Below are positions 16,442 through 26,509 of a DNA stretch of 64,000 bases, piece by piece. The translations under genes were made by a program, and so were the position numbers. Below the pieces are notes generated by a model. It did not search any database and was not told the DNA's origin. It was given only the letters and a program-made list of their open reading frames with translations. This DNA is from Rhodococcus sp. ARC_M6 (GTDB lineage Bacteria > Actinomycetota > Actinomycetes > Mycobacteriales > Mycobacteriaceae). Position 1 is the first letter of the stretch. Every line of letters begins with the position of its first letter. The stretch is from assembly GCF_022810305.1 (NCBI RefSeq), contig NZ_JALGQH010000012.1, forward strand, positions 62,001 to 126,000, read 5' to 3'.

Positions 16442-18015
16442 TGTGCTACTGCCTTCTCGTCGTCGATGTCGATCGTGGAGGTGATGGTGGTTCCGGTGAC
16501 CACCGGAAGGTCCGAGGTGCTGACACTACGGTACGCCGCCAAGTCGAAATACTGTGTGGCCTTGCGGAACTGGAAGGTGAAGCCTGGCCACAGTGTGGTG
16601 TTGTTGCCGTGCTTGTCCATGTACCAGCTGGCGCAGCCGCCGTTACTCCAGACGCTCTTGGACATCGCAGCCTGCAGGTCCTTGTTGTACTTGTCCTGCT
16701 TGTCCTTGCGAACCTCGACGGTGCCGATGTCGTACTTGTCGATGGTGGCGATGGCGTCGACGAGGTAATTGATCTGCGACTCGATCATGAAGACCATGGA
16801 CGAATGGCCGAGGCCGGTATTGGGGCCGACGAGGAAGAACATGTTGGGGAAGTTTGCAACCGCGGCACCCTTGTAGCCCTGCATGCCGGTCTCGTCGAAG
16901 ACCTCGGCGAGCGAGCGGCCGTCCTTGCCGAAGATTCCGGCGAAGGTGGGGGAGTCGGTGACGTGGAAGCCGGTGGCCACGACGATCGCGTCGATCTCAC
17001 GGGTGGTGCCCGTTTTGGACACGATGCCGTTGGCGGTGACTTCCTCGATGCCTTCGGTCACCAGGTCGACGTTGTCCTGAGCGAGGGTCGGGAAGTAGTT
17101 GTTGGAGATCAGCATGCGCTTGCAGCCGATCTGGAAGTTGGGCGTGACCTTCTTGCGAAGCGCCTTGTCTTTGATCTGCGCTTTGAGATGACGCTCGGCA
17201 GCAAACTGCAGAGGCTTCATGAAAACCGGAGCTTTGGCGAGTCCGACTACCTGTGTCTCACGCATCCAGTAGATGCCCGTGCGGCACAGCTTCTGGAATC
17301 CGGGGACGTACTTGAAAGCGAGGTGCTCGAGCTTGGTGTACTCGCGGTCTGCGCGAGGCAGGATCCACGGTGCGGTGCGCTGGTACACGTCGAGACGGGC
17401 GACCTTCTTGCCGATTGCCGGCACGATCTGGATTGCCGACGCGCCCGTACCGATGACGGCGACGCGCTTGCCGGTCAGATCGGCGTCGTGGTTCCACCGC
17501 GAGGAATGGAAGATCTCGCCCTTGAATCCTTCGATGCCCTTGATGTCCGGCAGGGACGGCTCACACAGTGCGCCGACGGCCGAGACGACGATCTTGGCGA
17601 CGAACTCACCCTTGGTGGTGCTGACATGCCACTGCGACGATGCTTCGTCCCAACGGGCCGCGACGACATCGCAGTCGAAGATGTGCTTGTCCAATACCTT
17701 GTAGCGGTTGGCTACGGATTGGATGTACTTGTAGATCTCGGGCTGGGTGGAGAAGGAGCGCGTCCACTCTGGGTTGAGCGCAAACGAGTACGAATACAGA
17801 TGCGAGGGCACATCGCAGGCTGCACCGGGATAGCTGTTGTCGCGCCAGGTACCGCCGACATCGCTGCCGCGCTCGACGACGACGTAATCGGTGATGCCGG
17901 CCTGGGCCAGTTTGATCGCCGCACCGAGGCCTGCGAAACCGCTGCCGATGATCAGTGTGTTGACGTAGCGCGTGTCCGCGGCAGATGCTGAAGTATCTGT
18001 AACTGGGAGACTCAT
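16438..18015 (-). CDS. FAD-dependent Baeyer-Villiger-type monooxygenase (MymA/EthA-like)
   Basis: A 525-residue flavoprotein. It has an N-terminal FAD Rossmann motif GSGFAGLGAA (24-33), the class fingerprint FHSSRWNHD after GEI (the FxGxxxHxxxW type), an NADPH motif GTGASAIQ and a C-terminal ATGFHVTD. It would insert oxygen next to a ketone or oxidise sulfur or nitrogen, using NADPH and O2. The partners in the operon, an SDR and an esterase, fit a ketone to ester to acid-plus-alcohol route. ATG 18015 faces a TetR gene across 71 bp of operator-like repeats. The substrate is unknown. Confidence 0.92.
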   Translation of the reverse strand: MSLPVTDTSASAADTRYVNTLIIGSGFAGLGAAIKLAQAGITDYVVVERGSDVGGTWRDNSYPGAACDVPSHLYSYSFALNPEWTRSFSTQPEIYKYIQSVANRYKVLDKHIFDCDVVAARWDEASSQWHVSTTKGEFVAKIVVSAVGALCEPSLPDIKGIEGFKGEIFHSSRWNHDADLTGKRVAVIGTGASAIQIVPAIGKKVARLDVYQRTAPWILPRADREYTKLEHLAFKYVPGFQKLCRTGIYWMRETQVVGLAKAPVFMKPLQFAAERHLKAQIKDKALRKKVTPNFQIGCKRMLISNNYFPTLAQDNVDLVTEGIEEVTANGIVSKTGTTREIDAIVVATGFHVTDSPTFAGIFGKDGRSLAEVFDETGMQGYKGAAVANFPNMFFLVGPNTGLGHSSMVFMIESQINYLVDAIATIDKYDIGTVEVRKDKQDKYNKDLQAAMSKSVWSNGGCASWYMDKHGNNTTLWPGFTFQFRKATQYFDLAAYRSVSTSDLPVVTGTTITSTIDIDDEKAVAQ

Positions 18016-18033
18016 GTAGGGAACGATAGGCGC

Positions 18034-18085
18034 TTATTGAGGAACGGTCAATAGCTTATTGACCAGTATTCAGTAGTCTGTCAAT
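18034..18085. promoter_or_regulatory. Array of TTGAC/GTCAA half-sites between monooxygenase and TetR genes
   Basis: An 8-bp perfect dyad, GGTCAATA-gct-TATTGACC (18046-18064), is flanked by TTATTGA (18034-18040) and TGTCAAT (18079-18085). It sits exactly in the divergent promoter region. This is the expected placement for an operator of the adjacent TetR protein, controlling itself and the operon. Confidence 0.65.
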
Positions 18086-18086
18086 C

Positions 18087-18731
18087 ATGGACGCAGCCAA
18101 GCGCACGCGACTGAGCCCCGACGAGCGTCGAGCTCAACTGATCGACCTCGGCGCTCGTATGTTGGCACAGCGACCACTCGAACAGATATCCGTCGAAGAT
18201 ATTGCCGACCAAGCCGGTGTCTCCCGGGGCCTGCTCTTCCACTACTTCGCGTCGAAAAGTGAGTTTCATCTGGCAATCGTTCGGCACACCAGTGGGCAGA
18301 TGCTCAGCCGAACCGAACCCCCTCGGTCCGACAATCCGATGTCCGACAATCCGATCACGACACTGCGATCAGTCCTGGCGTCGTACGTCGACTACGTGAG
18401 CGAGAACCGAAACACCTACGTCTCGTTGTTGCGGGGAACTGCCAGCGGCGACCCCCAGATGCGTGAGGTGTTCGAGCAGACCCGCGATGTCATGGCGGCG
18501 CGCACACTCGAACAGTTGCCCAAGATCGGACTCACCAGCACCCCACAAGTGGAGCTTGCCGTGCGCGGCTGGATCGCCTTCGTGGAGGAAGCAACTATCA
18601 GCTGGCTCCGGGCGCCCGCCATCACCCGTGAAGAACTCATCGAACTCACAGTTCAAGCGCTACCCGCACTCGCGGGGGCTGCCCTCGGATTTGCTGCCGT
18701 GGCAGATCACCTTCCGCTGAGTGCAACCTGA
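18087..18731 (+). CDS. TetR-family repressor of the monooxygenase operon
   Basis: A 214-residue TetR regulator. The N-terminal HTH (about 11-58) reads EQISVEDIADQAGVSRGLLFHYFASKSEF. The C-terminal ligand domain is not subfamily-specific. A 15-bp tandem duplication gives SDNPMSDNPI at about residue 80, in the linker between helices. TAGTCT lies about seven bases upstream of the ATG and no ribosome site is seen, so the message may be leaderless. It is divergent from the monooxygenase operon and most likely represses it until its substrate or a derivative binds. Confidence 0.88.
   Translation: MDAAKRTRLSPDERRAQLIDLGARMLAQRPLEQISVEDIADQAGVSRGLLFHYFASKSEFHLAIVRHTSGQMLSRTEPPRSDNPMSDNPITTLRSVLASYVDYVSENRNTYVSLLRGTASGDPQMREVFEQTRDVMAARTLEQLPKIGLTSTPQVELAVRGWIAFVEEATISWLRAPAITREELIELTVQALPALAGAALGFAAVADHLPLSAT
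18326..18355 (+). repeat. 15-bp tandem duplication inside the TetR gene
   Basis: gtccgacaatccgat occurs twice in a row (18326-18340, 18341-18355). The copies are identical and in frame, coding SDNPM then SDNPI. It is a small, recent-looking slippage event in the regulator's ligand domain. Confidence 0.95.
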
Positions 18732-18764
18732 CACAGTGCACAACCTGACGTAGTGACAGAAAAA

Positions 18765-18803
18765 GCCGGGCCCCACACTCCTCGCGGAATGTGGGGCCCG
18801 GCC
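18765..18803. terminator. Bidirectional terminator between TetR gene and kgd
   Basis: A GC-rich stem (GCCGGGCCCCACAC against ATGTGGGGCCCGGC, 13 paired bases) with a ten-base loop. On the minus strand it is followed by TTTTT, so it is a strong terminator for kgd. On the plus strand it can end the TetR message, though without a T-run. Confidence 0.88.
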
Positions 18804-18818
18804 CCTTCTTGCAGAGAA

Positions 18819-21800
18819 TCAGTTGGTCGGCAGGAACGCCTCGTCCAAAATCTCCTGCTGCTCAACGGCGTGAACCTTGCTCGAACCCGAGGAAGGTGCC
18901 GACATCGAACGACGCGAAATACGCTTGATACCGCTCAAGGTGTCAGGCAGCATTTCCGGCAGTGCCAGGCCGAGGAACGGCCAGGCGCCCTGGTTGGCCG
19001 GCTCTTCCTGGACCCAGCGGAACTCGGTCGCGTTCGGGTAGCGGTCCAGAGTTTCCTTCAGACGACGCTTCGGCACCGGGTACAGCTGCTCGACGCGCAC
19101 GATCGCGACGTCGTTGCGGTTGTCCTTGTGCTTCTTGGCCAGCAGTTCCCAGTACAGCTTGCCGCTGACCATCAGAACGCGCTTGACCGGATCGCGTGAC
19201 TCTTCGCCGCTCTCGATGTTGGGCTCTTCGAAGACCGAACGGAACTTGCCCGTGGTGAAGTCTTCGATGTTGCTGACTGCAGCCTTGTTGCGCAGCATCG
19301 ACTTGGGGGTGAAGACCACCAGCGGACGACGGATGCCGTCCAGGTGATGGCGACGCAGCAAGTGGAAGTAACTTGCCGGCGTGGACGGAACGGCAACCGT
19401 CATCGAGCCCTCGGCGCACAGCTGGAGGAAACGCTCGATACGACCGGACGTGTGGTCCGGGCCCTGGCCTTCGTGGCCGTGCGGCAGCAGCAGCACAACG
19501 TCGGAAAGCTGACCCCACTTGGCTTCACCCGAGCTGATGAACTCGTCGATGATGGTCTGCGCGCCGTTGACGAAGTCACCGAACTGCGCTTCCCAGAGCA
19601 CGAGTGCATCCGGATTACCGACGGAGTAGCCGTACTCGAAGCCCAGGCCTGCGTACTCGGTGAGAGCCGAGTCGTAGACCATGAACTTGCCGCCGTTGTC
19701 GGCGTTGGCCGCGATCTCCGCGATCGGGCTGTACTCGTTGCCGGTCTTGCGGTCGATGAGCACGGCGTGACGCTGCGTGAACGTGCCACGCTTGGAGTCC
19801 TGACCCGCAAGGCGGATCAGTGCGCCCTGCTCGGCCAACGAGCCGAATGCGAGCAGTTCGGCGAACGCCCAGTCCACGTGACCCTCGCGGGACATATCGC
19901 GACGCTTTTCCGCGACAGGCTTGACACGTGGGTGGGTGGTGAAGCCCTCCGGAACGTTGACAAACGCGTCGCCGATCCGCGCGAGAACCTCGGGAGCGAC
20001 AGCCGTAGTCAGGCGAGCCGGGGGAGTCTGGTCGAGTTCGACGGACTCCGACGGTTCGGGCTGGAACTTCTCGAGCTCACGGACCTCGTTGAAGACCCGC
20101 TCGAGCTGGCCCTGGTAGTCGCGAAGTGCGTCTTCGGCTTCCTTGAGCGAGATGTCACCGCGGCCGATGAGGGACTCGGTGTAGCTCTTACGGACACTGC
20201 GCTTGGTGTCGATGACGTCATACATCGCCGGCTGGGTCATCGAGGGGTCGTCGCCCTCGTTGTGCCCACGACGGCGGTAGCAGATGAGGTCGATGACAAC
20301 GTCCTTGCCGAACTTCTCACGGAAGTCGACAGCCATCTGAGCAACCCAGACACAAGCCTCGGGGTCGTCGCCGTTGACGTGGAAGATCGGTGAAGCGATC
20401 ATCTTCGCGACGTCCGTGCAGTACTCGGACGAACGTGAATGTTCAGGCGCGGTGGTGAAGCCGACCTGGTTGTTCACGACGATGTGGACGGTGCCGCCGG
20501 TGCGGTATCCGCGCAGCAGCGACAGGTTGAGAGTCTCGGCAACAACACCCTGACCGGCGAATGCCGCGTCACCGTGAAGCATGAGCGGGAGAACGGTGAA
20601 GCCCTCTTCGCCCTTGTCGAGGATGTCCTGCTTGGCGCGAACCAGGCCTTCGAGAACCGGATCGACGGCCTCGAGGTGCGACGGGTTGGCCGTCAACGAC
20701 ACAGCAATGTCGTTGTCGCCGAACATCTGGATGTAGGTGCCGCTGGCACCGAGGTGGTACTTCACGTCGCCGGAGCCGTGGGCGGCCGCCGGGTTCATGT
20801 TGCCCTCGAACTCGGTGAAGATCTTCGAGTACGGCTTACCGACGATGTTCGCCAGAACGTTCAGGCGGCCGCGGTGCGGCATGCCGATGACGACCTCGTC
20901 GAGCTGATGCTCGGCAGCCTGGTCGATCACGGCGTCCATCATCGGAATGACGGTCTCGGCGCCCTCGAGAGAGAAGCGCTTCTGACCGACGTACTTGGTC
21001 TGCAGGAAGGTCTCGAAAGCTTCTGCAGCATTGAGCTTGCTCAGGATGTACTTCTGCTGAGCAACGGTCGGCTTGGGGTGACGAGCCTCGACGCGGTCCT
21101 GGATCCACTGGCGTTGATCCGTCTCGAGAATGTGCGTGTACTCGACACCGATGTGGCGGCAGTACGCATCGCGCAGCACGCTGAGCACGTCGCGAAGCTT
21201 CATCTTGTCTTTGCCGTGGAAGCCTCCGACCTTAAACTCACGATCAAGATCCCAGAGCGTCAGGCCGTGGCTGATGACGTCGAGGTCGGGGTGGCTGCGG
21301 AACTTGTCCTTGACGAACTGCAAGGGGTCCGTATCCGCCATGAGGTGGCCACGGTCGCGGTAGGCAGCGATCAGTTCGAGAACACGGGTGTTCTTGTCGA
21401 CTGAGCCTTCCGGCACGTCCTTGCGCCAACGAACCGGCTCGTACGGGTTGTTCAACGCGTGGAAGATCTCGTCGTAGAACTCGTCGCTGATCAGCAGGTT
21501 GTGGATCGTGCGAAGGAAATCGCCCGACTCGGCACCCTGGATGATGCGGTGATCGTAGGTCGACGTGAGCGTCATCAGCTTGCCGACGCCCATCTCGGCG
21601 AGCTTCTCGTCGCTCGAACCCTGGAATTCTGCCGGGTACTCCATCGCGCCGGCACCGATGATGGCGCCCTGACCCTTCATCAGACGCGGCACGGAGTGAA
21701 CCGTTCCGATTCCGCCCGGGTTGGTCAGTGAGATGGTGACGCCGGTGAAGTCTTCGCCGGTGAGCTTGCCTTCACGTGCACGGCGGACGACGTCCTCGTA

Positions 21801-22562
21801 CGCGGCGTGGAACTGCACGAAGTTCATCGACTCGGTGTTCCGGATGGCAGCGACTACGAGTGAGCGGCTGCCGTCTTTGCCGGGAAGGTCGATTGCGAGC
21901 CCGAGATTGGTGTGCTCGGGTGTGATCGCGTTCGGCTTGCCGTTGACCTCGGCGAAGTGCCGGTTCATGTTCGGGAAGGCGTTGACGGCCTGAATGATCG
22001 CGTAACCCAGCAGGTGGGTGAACGAGATCTTGCCGCCGCGTGTGCGCGCGAGGTGGTTGTTGATGACGATGCGGTTGTCGAACATCAGCTTCGCGGGGAT
22101 GGCGCGAACGCTGGTTGCCGTCGGAATCTCGAGCGACGACGACATGTTCTTGACGACGGCTGCTGCCGCGCCGCGAAGGACCTTGGCCTCTTCGCCACCG
22201 ACCGGTGCAGCCTTGACCGGGGCCGCTGGTGCAGCCTTGGCCGGTGCTGCCGGTGCGGCAGCCTTGGGGGCGGGTGCCGCGGGTGCCGCGGCCTTCGGCG
22301 GAGCCGGGGGAACGGGTGGGGCGGATTTCGGAGCAGCCGGCGGGGCGAGCGTAGCTGCGGGTGCAGCCGCGTTGCCGTTTGCGGCAGTCCCGTTTCCACC
22401 TCCAGCCGTTCCACTACCCGGATTCGCCGACTCCGGCGAGTAATCGGTCAAGAATTCGTGCCAACTGGGATCCACGGACGACGGATCGTCCTGGAAGCGT
22501 TGGTACATCTCGTCAACCAGCCACTGGTTCTGTCCGAATTGGGATGTAGAACTGCTGCTCAC
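18819..22562 (-). CDS. kgd: Multifunctional 2-oxoglutarate metabolism enzyme (Kgd: E1 plus E2 succinyltransferase domains)
   Basis: A 1247-residue actinobacterial fusion that feeds 2-oxoglutarate into the TCA cycle. Domains in order: a short N-terminal ThDP-enzyme segment ([17 protein letters not shown]), an Ala/Pro-rich linker (about 45-120), an E2-like acyltransferase domain (about 130-370) with the catalytic TYDHRIIQG, then the E1 dehydrogenase and transketolase-like domains with [11 protein letters not shown] and [10 protein letters not shown]. There is no lipoyl domain; in relatives the E1p/E2p/E3 pyruvate complex supplies it. Relatives are activated by acetyl-CoA and inhibited by the FHA protein OdhI/GarA. 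GTG start. Two possible CRP/GlxR-type sites lie 100-140 bp upstream. Confidence 0.97.
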   Translation of the reverse strand: MSSSSTSQFGQNQWLVDEMYQRFQDDPSSVDPSWHEFLTDYSPESANPGSGTAGGGNGTAANGNAAAPAATLAPPAAPKSAPPVPPAPPKAAAPAAPAPKAAAPAAPAKAAPAAPVKAAPVGGEEAKVLRGAAAAVVKNMSSSLEIPTATSVRAIPAKLMFDNRIVINNHLARTRGGKISFTHLLGYAIIQAVNAFPNMNRHFAEVNGKPNAITPEHTNLGLAIDLPGKDGSRSLVVAAIRNTESMNFVQFHAAYEDVVRRAREGKLTGEDFTGVTISLTNPGGIGTVHSVPRLMKGQGAIIGAGAMEYPAEFQGSSDEKLAEMGVGKLMTLTSTYDHRIIQGAESGDFLRTIHNLLISDEFYDEIFHALNNPYEPVRWRKDVPEGSVDKNTRVLELIAAYRDRGHLMADTDPLQFVKDKFRSHPDLDVISHGLTLWDLDREFKVGGFHGKDKMKLRDVLSVLRDAYCRHIGVEYTHILETDQRQWIQDRVEARHPKPTVAQQKYILSKLNAAEAFETFLQTKYVGQKRFSLEGAETVIPMMDAVIDQAAEHQLDEVVIGMPHRGRLNVLANIVGKPYSKIFTEFEGNMNPAAAHGSGDVKYHLGASGTYIQMFGDNDIAVSLTANPSHLEAVDPVLEGLVRAKQDILDKGEEGFTVLPLMLHGDAAFAGQGVVAETLNLSLLRGYRTGGTVHIVVNNQVGFTTAPEHSRSSEYCTDVAKMIASPIFHVNGDDPEACVWVAQMAVDFREKFGKDVVIDLICYRRRGHNEGDDPSMTQPAMYDVIDTKRSVRKSYTESLIGRGDISLKEAEDALRDYQGQLERVFNEVRELEKFQPEPSESVELDQTPPARLTTAVAPEVLARIGDAFVNVPEGFTTHPRVKPVAEKRRDMSREGHVDWAFAELLAFGSLAEQGALIRLAGQDSKRGTFTQRHAVLIDRKTGNEYSPIAEIAANADNGGKFMVYDSALTEYAGLGFEYGYSVGNPDALVLWEAQFGDFVNGAQTIIDEFISSGEAKWGQLSDVVLLLPHGHEGQGPDHTSGRIERFLQLCAEGSMTVAVPSTPASYFHLLRRHHLDGIRRPLVVFTPKSMLRNKAAVSNIEDFTTGKFRSVFEEPNIESGEESRDPVKRVLMVSGKLYWELLAKKHKDNRNDVAIVRVEQLYPVPKRRLKETLDRYPNATEFRWVQEEPANQGAWPFLGLALPEMLPDTLSGIKRISRRSMSAPSSGSSKVHAVEQQEILDEAFLPTN

Positions 22563-22662
22563 GGCAGGTGTTCGCCTCGTTTCTATTTCGGTACCCGATC
22601 AGAGCGCCTATATACATGAGATTAGCCCGAGCGTGTGACAAGCAAATGTCCGGCACACGATT

Positions 22663-22678
22663 TGTGATCTGACTCACG
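22663..22678. promoter_or_regulatory. Candidate CRP/GlxR-type site upstream of kgd
   Basis: TGTGATCTGACTCACG matches TGTGA-N6-TCACA at all but the last position. It lies 101-116 bp before the kgd start. Nearby, GTGATC-tttc-GATCAC (22686-22701) is a second dyad with a different spacing, possibly a hairpin after the ABC exporter gene. Confidence 0.4.
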
Positions 22679-22736
22679 GCAGTGTGTGATCTTTCGATCA
22701 CCCATCACCTCTCGGCTGACAAATCTGCTCCATCTG

Positions 22737-25700
22737 TCATACGACGGGGTTTCCTTCGATGACAGTTCTCGCTGACAGATTATTCCCTTCGCGCGCCTGC
22801 GATGCATCCCAGAGTCGCGAGTAGTGACCACCGGCATACCGCAGGTGCGCGTGCGGGCCGCATTCAACGATACGTCCCCGGTCAACTACGACAATCAGGT
22901 CGGCACGGGCAGCCGTCGCGAGGCGATGTGCAACGACGACGGAGGTCCGTTTCCGAGTGACCGACCGGCTTGCCTCGAGGACCATCCGTTCGGTTGCAGG
23001 ATCGAGTGTGGCTGTCGCTTCGTCGAGCAGCAGAATGTCTGGATCGACCAACTCGGCGCGTGCCAGCGCGATGAGTTGACGCTGTCCGGCGGATAGTCCT
23101 TGGCCACGCTCGCCGACCGGATGATTCATGCCGCCGCGCATCTCGGCGATCGAGAGCAACGCGCCGACGGACCGGGCCGCTTGCTCGATGAGCTCGTGGG
23201 AGGCATCCGGCTTTCCGAACGCAATGTTTTCCGCAACGGTGCCGGTGAACAGATGCGCTTCCTGCGGTACGACGCCCAGGCGGCCTCGGTACTGCGAGAG
23301 GTGGAAGTTGCGAATGTCGTTTCCGTCGACTCGGACGCAGCCGCTGCTCGGATCGTAGAACCGGGCGAGCAGTTTGACGACGGTGGACTTTCCGGCACCG
23401 GTTCGCCCGACGAGCGCGACGCTCGTCCCGGCGGGGATATGCAGTTCGACATCGGCGAGGGCGTCGACGTCGGCGCCCGAGTACCGGAAGCCCACCTCGC
23501 TCAGATGGACGTCACCGTCGAGGCGTCCCTCCAGCGGGATGAGGTTGTTGCTGTCGGCGGTTTCGATGGAACTCCGGGTGCGGAGCAGATCGCCGATCCG
23601 CTTCAGTCCGACATTTGCCTGTTGGTAACCGTCGAACACCTGCGAAAGCTGCTGGATGGGTCCGAACAGCAAACCCAGATACAGAACGAACGCGATCAGT
23701 ACACCGACCGACGTCGAACCGTCGGCTACCTGCCGGGCTCCGACGAAGACGACTCCGGCAAGCGCGATGTCCGAGAGGAAGGCGATGAACGGGAAGTACA
23801 ACGAGATCGCACGTTGCGAGCGCATACGTGATCGGCGATAGCTTTCGGACCGTTCCGCGAATCGTCGTGCCGCTCCCTCTTCGCGTCGATAAGCCTGGGA
23901 TGCCCGCAAACCCGTGACGTTCTCCTGGAAATCCGCATTGACGACGGAAATCCGCTCACGAGATTGGGTGTACGCCACCGAGGAGATTTTGCGGAAGATC
24001 ACTGTCGAGACGATCAGCGGGGGAATGACGGCCAGCGCGACCAACGCCAGAGTCACATCAGTGACCAGGAGCGCGATCGAGATGCCGCCGACCGTCAGGA
24101 CGCTCACGATTGCCGTCGACATTCCGGTTTGGATGAACGAGGACAGTGCGTCGACGTCGGTGGTCATCCGCGTCATGATGCGGCCGGAGAGTTCACGTTC
24201 GTAGTAGTCGAGTCCGAGTCGCTGAAGGTGTGCGTAACTGCGGACGCGAAGTCCGAACAGGACGCGTTCACCGGCACGAGCGGTCAGAACTGTCATCGCT
24301 GCGACTATCGCCCAGTCCGCAGCCACCAACACGGCGCCGAGTACTGCCGCGATGGTCAGTGTCGAGGGGTTTTCGGTGACCACCCCGTGGTCGATTGCGT
24401 ATCGGACCAGTGACGGGAACGCGATGGTTGCAGCCGAGTCGAGTGCCAGAGCAGCGACTACTGCCAGGAGGATCCAGCGGACCGGCCGGAGGATGCGTAG
24501 GAGGGAGAACTCCGAATCGGATTCGCGCAGGCTCTCGGTTGCAATTGCGGGAACTTCCCGAGCGGGCGGTAATGCATCTACCGCGGCTTGCAATGAGGGC
24601 GTGATTGCGAGACCGGATTCGACGCTGGAATTCCCGGAGTCCGATACGGCCGGCCATAGCTGCTCGGCGGTGGGTTCGTCGTGGTTGTTTTCAGGCGCGG
24701 CTCCGTTGCCGTCGATGTCGACGGGTGTATCGCCGAGAGCCGAGAACAGTGTCCGAAAGAGTGCACAGCGGGTTTCCAGTTCGTCGACAGTGCCCGAGTC
24801 GATGATCCGTCCGCCGTCGAGTACCGCGACCCGATCGGCGAGGGTGAGGGTTGATCGTCGGTGCGCGAGGATCAGCGTCGTTTGCTTGCGACGGGCTCGG
24901 AAAGCGTCGAAGATCGCGGCCTCGGTCGCGGCGTCCACAGCCGAGGTGGCATCGTCGAGGACCAGAATCCGGGGGTTCACCAGCAGTGCTCGGGCAAGCG
25001 CGATGCGTTGGCGTTGGCCGCCGGAGAGTGTCAGGCCACGTTCACCGACAACGGTGTCGTAGCCGTCGGTCAGCGCTTCGATGAAGTCGTCGGCATGCGC
25101 CATGGCTGCCGCTGCCCGGATGTCGTCGTCGGACGCGTCGCTGCGGCCCAATGCGATGTTGGACGCAATGGTGTCCGAGAACAGAAATGGTTCGTCGAAA
25201 GCGAGGCTGACCGCGGAGCGGATTTGATCGCTTCGAAGGTCACTGATCGGTAGTGATTCCATAGCTGCATCGAGCCGGATCGAGCCTGATTCGGGTGCGT
25301 AGAACCGGGGGAGCAGGAGCGCAAGCGCAGTCTTTCCGGAACCCGCCGGCCCGACGACGGCGACGGTTTCGCCGGGTTCGATACGCAGGTTGAATCCGGA
25401 CAGGACTTGGCGGTCGGAATCGAATCCGAAGGTGACGTTCTCGAAGGTGACGCCGAGGGGACCTTCGGGAAGTTCGCGGGGATGCGGGGGATCGGCAATA
25501 TCGGGTTGCGCGCCGATGACGTCGTAGACCCGTTCGACGGCGGCGCGCGCGAGTTGGGCCATCACGACCACCGAGGACAGTGTGCGGGTCACCCCGGTCA
25601 TGGTCACGATGTAGGTCGCGAACGCGAGGAACGTTCCGATGGTGATCCGGTCGTGGAGTGCGAGATAGCCGCCGACCGCGATGACGGCGACTTGCCCTAG

Positions 25701-26471
25701 TTGGGGCAGTGCAGCCATCGTCGGAGTGAATTTGGCGTTGAGTCGTGCGACGCGCATTCGTTCGCCGTAGAGCGTTCGGCTGTGGGTCTCGAGCTGATCG
25801 ATTGCCAGCTCTTCCTGGCCGAACCCCTTGACGACGCGGACTCCGGTGACGGTTTCCTCGACGTGCTGGGCGAGATCGGCAGCGCGTTGCTGGGCAGACC
25901 AGGTGGCGGCGTAGAGCGTCGGGCGCATCAGGAAGACGACCAGGCCGACGGCCGGAATGATCGCCAGCGCGATGAGCGTCAGCAGCGGAGAGAGCCACGC
26001 CATGATGCCGATGGCCAGCACGAATTGCAGCAATGCGCCGGCCGACATGGGAACCATTGCGAGCAGACCCTGGACGAGTTGAAGATCGGAAATCGAGCGC
26101 GAGACAACCTGGCCGGTGCGTATCTCGTCCTGCCCGCGGCCGTCGAGGCGCTGGAGCGAGCCGAGTAACGCGAGCCGTAAGTCATGTTGAACATTGAGGG
26201 AGAGTCGACCGGCCAGCATGCGTCGGCCGTACTGACAGGTGAAGCGCACGATCGCTAATGCGACGATAGCCAGGGCGGCGATCGCGATGACCTTTTCGGC
26301 GTTCTGGTCGTCTGCGGCATCGATTGCGTAGCGAGTGAGCAATGGAAAGGAAATGTCGATGGTTGCTGCCACCACCGTCACGGCGAGCGCGCCGATCACC
26401 GTCCCGCGGCTACGCCAGCAGGCGTGTACCAGTCGGCGTATCCAACCTGGGTGTTGCGCGCTCGTGTTCAT
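22737..26471 (-). CDS. Fused heterodimer-type ABC exporter (Rv0194-like multidrug efflux)
   Basis: One polypeptide of 1244 residues with two exporter halves (TMD-NBD-TMD-NBD). NBD1 (Walker A GPAGSGKT near 370, signature LSGGQRQR) has Walker B LVLDDATSAVD, with Asp where the catalytic Glu is normal. NBD2 (GRTGAGKST near 1020) has LLLDEATATLD but a signature LSAGQRQL. Both changes fall in the same composite ATP site, as in exporters with one degenerate site. About 12 membrane helices are expected. The start at 26471 (MNTSAQ) replaces a longer, basic, implausible N-terminal extension. It lies 38 bp after the ABC-2 permease gene. Confidence 0.88.
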   Translation of the reverse strand: MNTSAQHPGWIRRLVHACWRSRGTVIGALAVTVVAATIDISFPLLTRYAIDAADDQNAEKVIAIAALAIVALAIVRFTCQYGRRMLAGRLSLNVQHDLRLALLGSLQRLDGRGQDEIRTGQVVSRSISDLQLVQGLLAMVPMSAGALLQFVLAIGIMAWLSPLLTLIALAIIPAVGLVVFLMRPTLYAATWSAQQRAADLAQHVEETVTGVRVVKGFGQEELAIDQLETHSRTLYGERMRVARLNAKFTPTMAALPQLGQVAVIAVGGYLALHDRITIGTFLAFATYIVTMTGVTRTLSSVVVMAQLARAAVERVYDVIGAQPDIADPPHPRELPEGPLGVTFENVTFGFDSDRQVLSGFNLRIEPGETVAVVGPAGSGKTALALLLPRFYAPESGSIRLDAAMESLPISDLRSDQIRSAVSLAFDEPFLFSDTIASNIALGRSDASDDDIRAAAAMAHADDFIEALTDGYDTVVGERGLTLSGGQRQRIALARALLVNPRILVLDDATSAVDAATEAAIFDAFRARRKQTTLILAHRRSTLTLADRVAVLDGGRIIDSGTVDELETRCALFRTLFSALGDTPVDIDGNGAAPENNHDEPTAEQLWPAVSDSGNSSVESGLAITPSLQAAVDALPPAREVPAIATESLRESDSEFSLLRILRPVRWILLAVVAALALDSAATIAFPSLVRYAIDHGVVTENPSTLTIAAVLGAVLVAADWAIVAAMTVLTARAGERVLFGLRVRSYAHLQRLGLDYYERELSGRIMTRMTTDVDALSSFIQTGMSTAIVSVLTVGGISIALLVTDVTLALVALAVIPPLIVSTVIFRKISSVAYTQSRERISVVNADFQENVTGLRASQAYRREEGAARRFAERSESYRRSRMRSQRAISLYFPFIAFLSDIALAGVVFVGARQVADGSTSVGVLIAFVLYLGLLFGPIQQLSQVFDGYQQANVGLKRIGDLLRTRSSIETADSNNLIPLEGRLDGDVHLSEVGFRYSGADVDALADVELHIPAGTSVALVGRTGAGKSTVVKLLARFYDPSSGCVRVDGNDIRNFHLSQYRGRLGVVPQEAHLFTGTVAENIAFGKPDASHELIEQAARSVGALLSIAEMRGGMNHPVGERGQGLSAGQRQLIALARAELVDPDILLLDEATATLDPATERMVLEASRSVTRKRTSVVVAHRLATAARADLIVVVDRGRIVECGPHAHLRYAGGHYSRLWDASQAREGNNLSARTVIEGNPVV

Positions 26472-26509
26472 CGCGATCCACGGTAGACCCGGGTGCAGAC
26501 AGGCTTCGC

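Noticed and set aside
16609..17991. 460-codon plus-strand frame opposite the monooxygenase
   Set aside because: Asp/Val/Gly-rich shadow without family likeness; the minus strand holds the complete flavoprotein.
19344..21404. Long plus-strand open frames opposite kgd
   Set aside because: They are antisense shadows of a high-GC gene. They have no ribosome sites and no family likeness, while the opposite strand codes a complete known enzyme.
22686..22701. GTGATC-tttc-GATCAC dyad as a second CRP site before kgd
   Set aside because: The spacing does not match TGTGA-N6-TCACA, and the dyad may only be a short hairpin.
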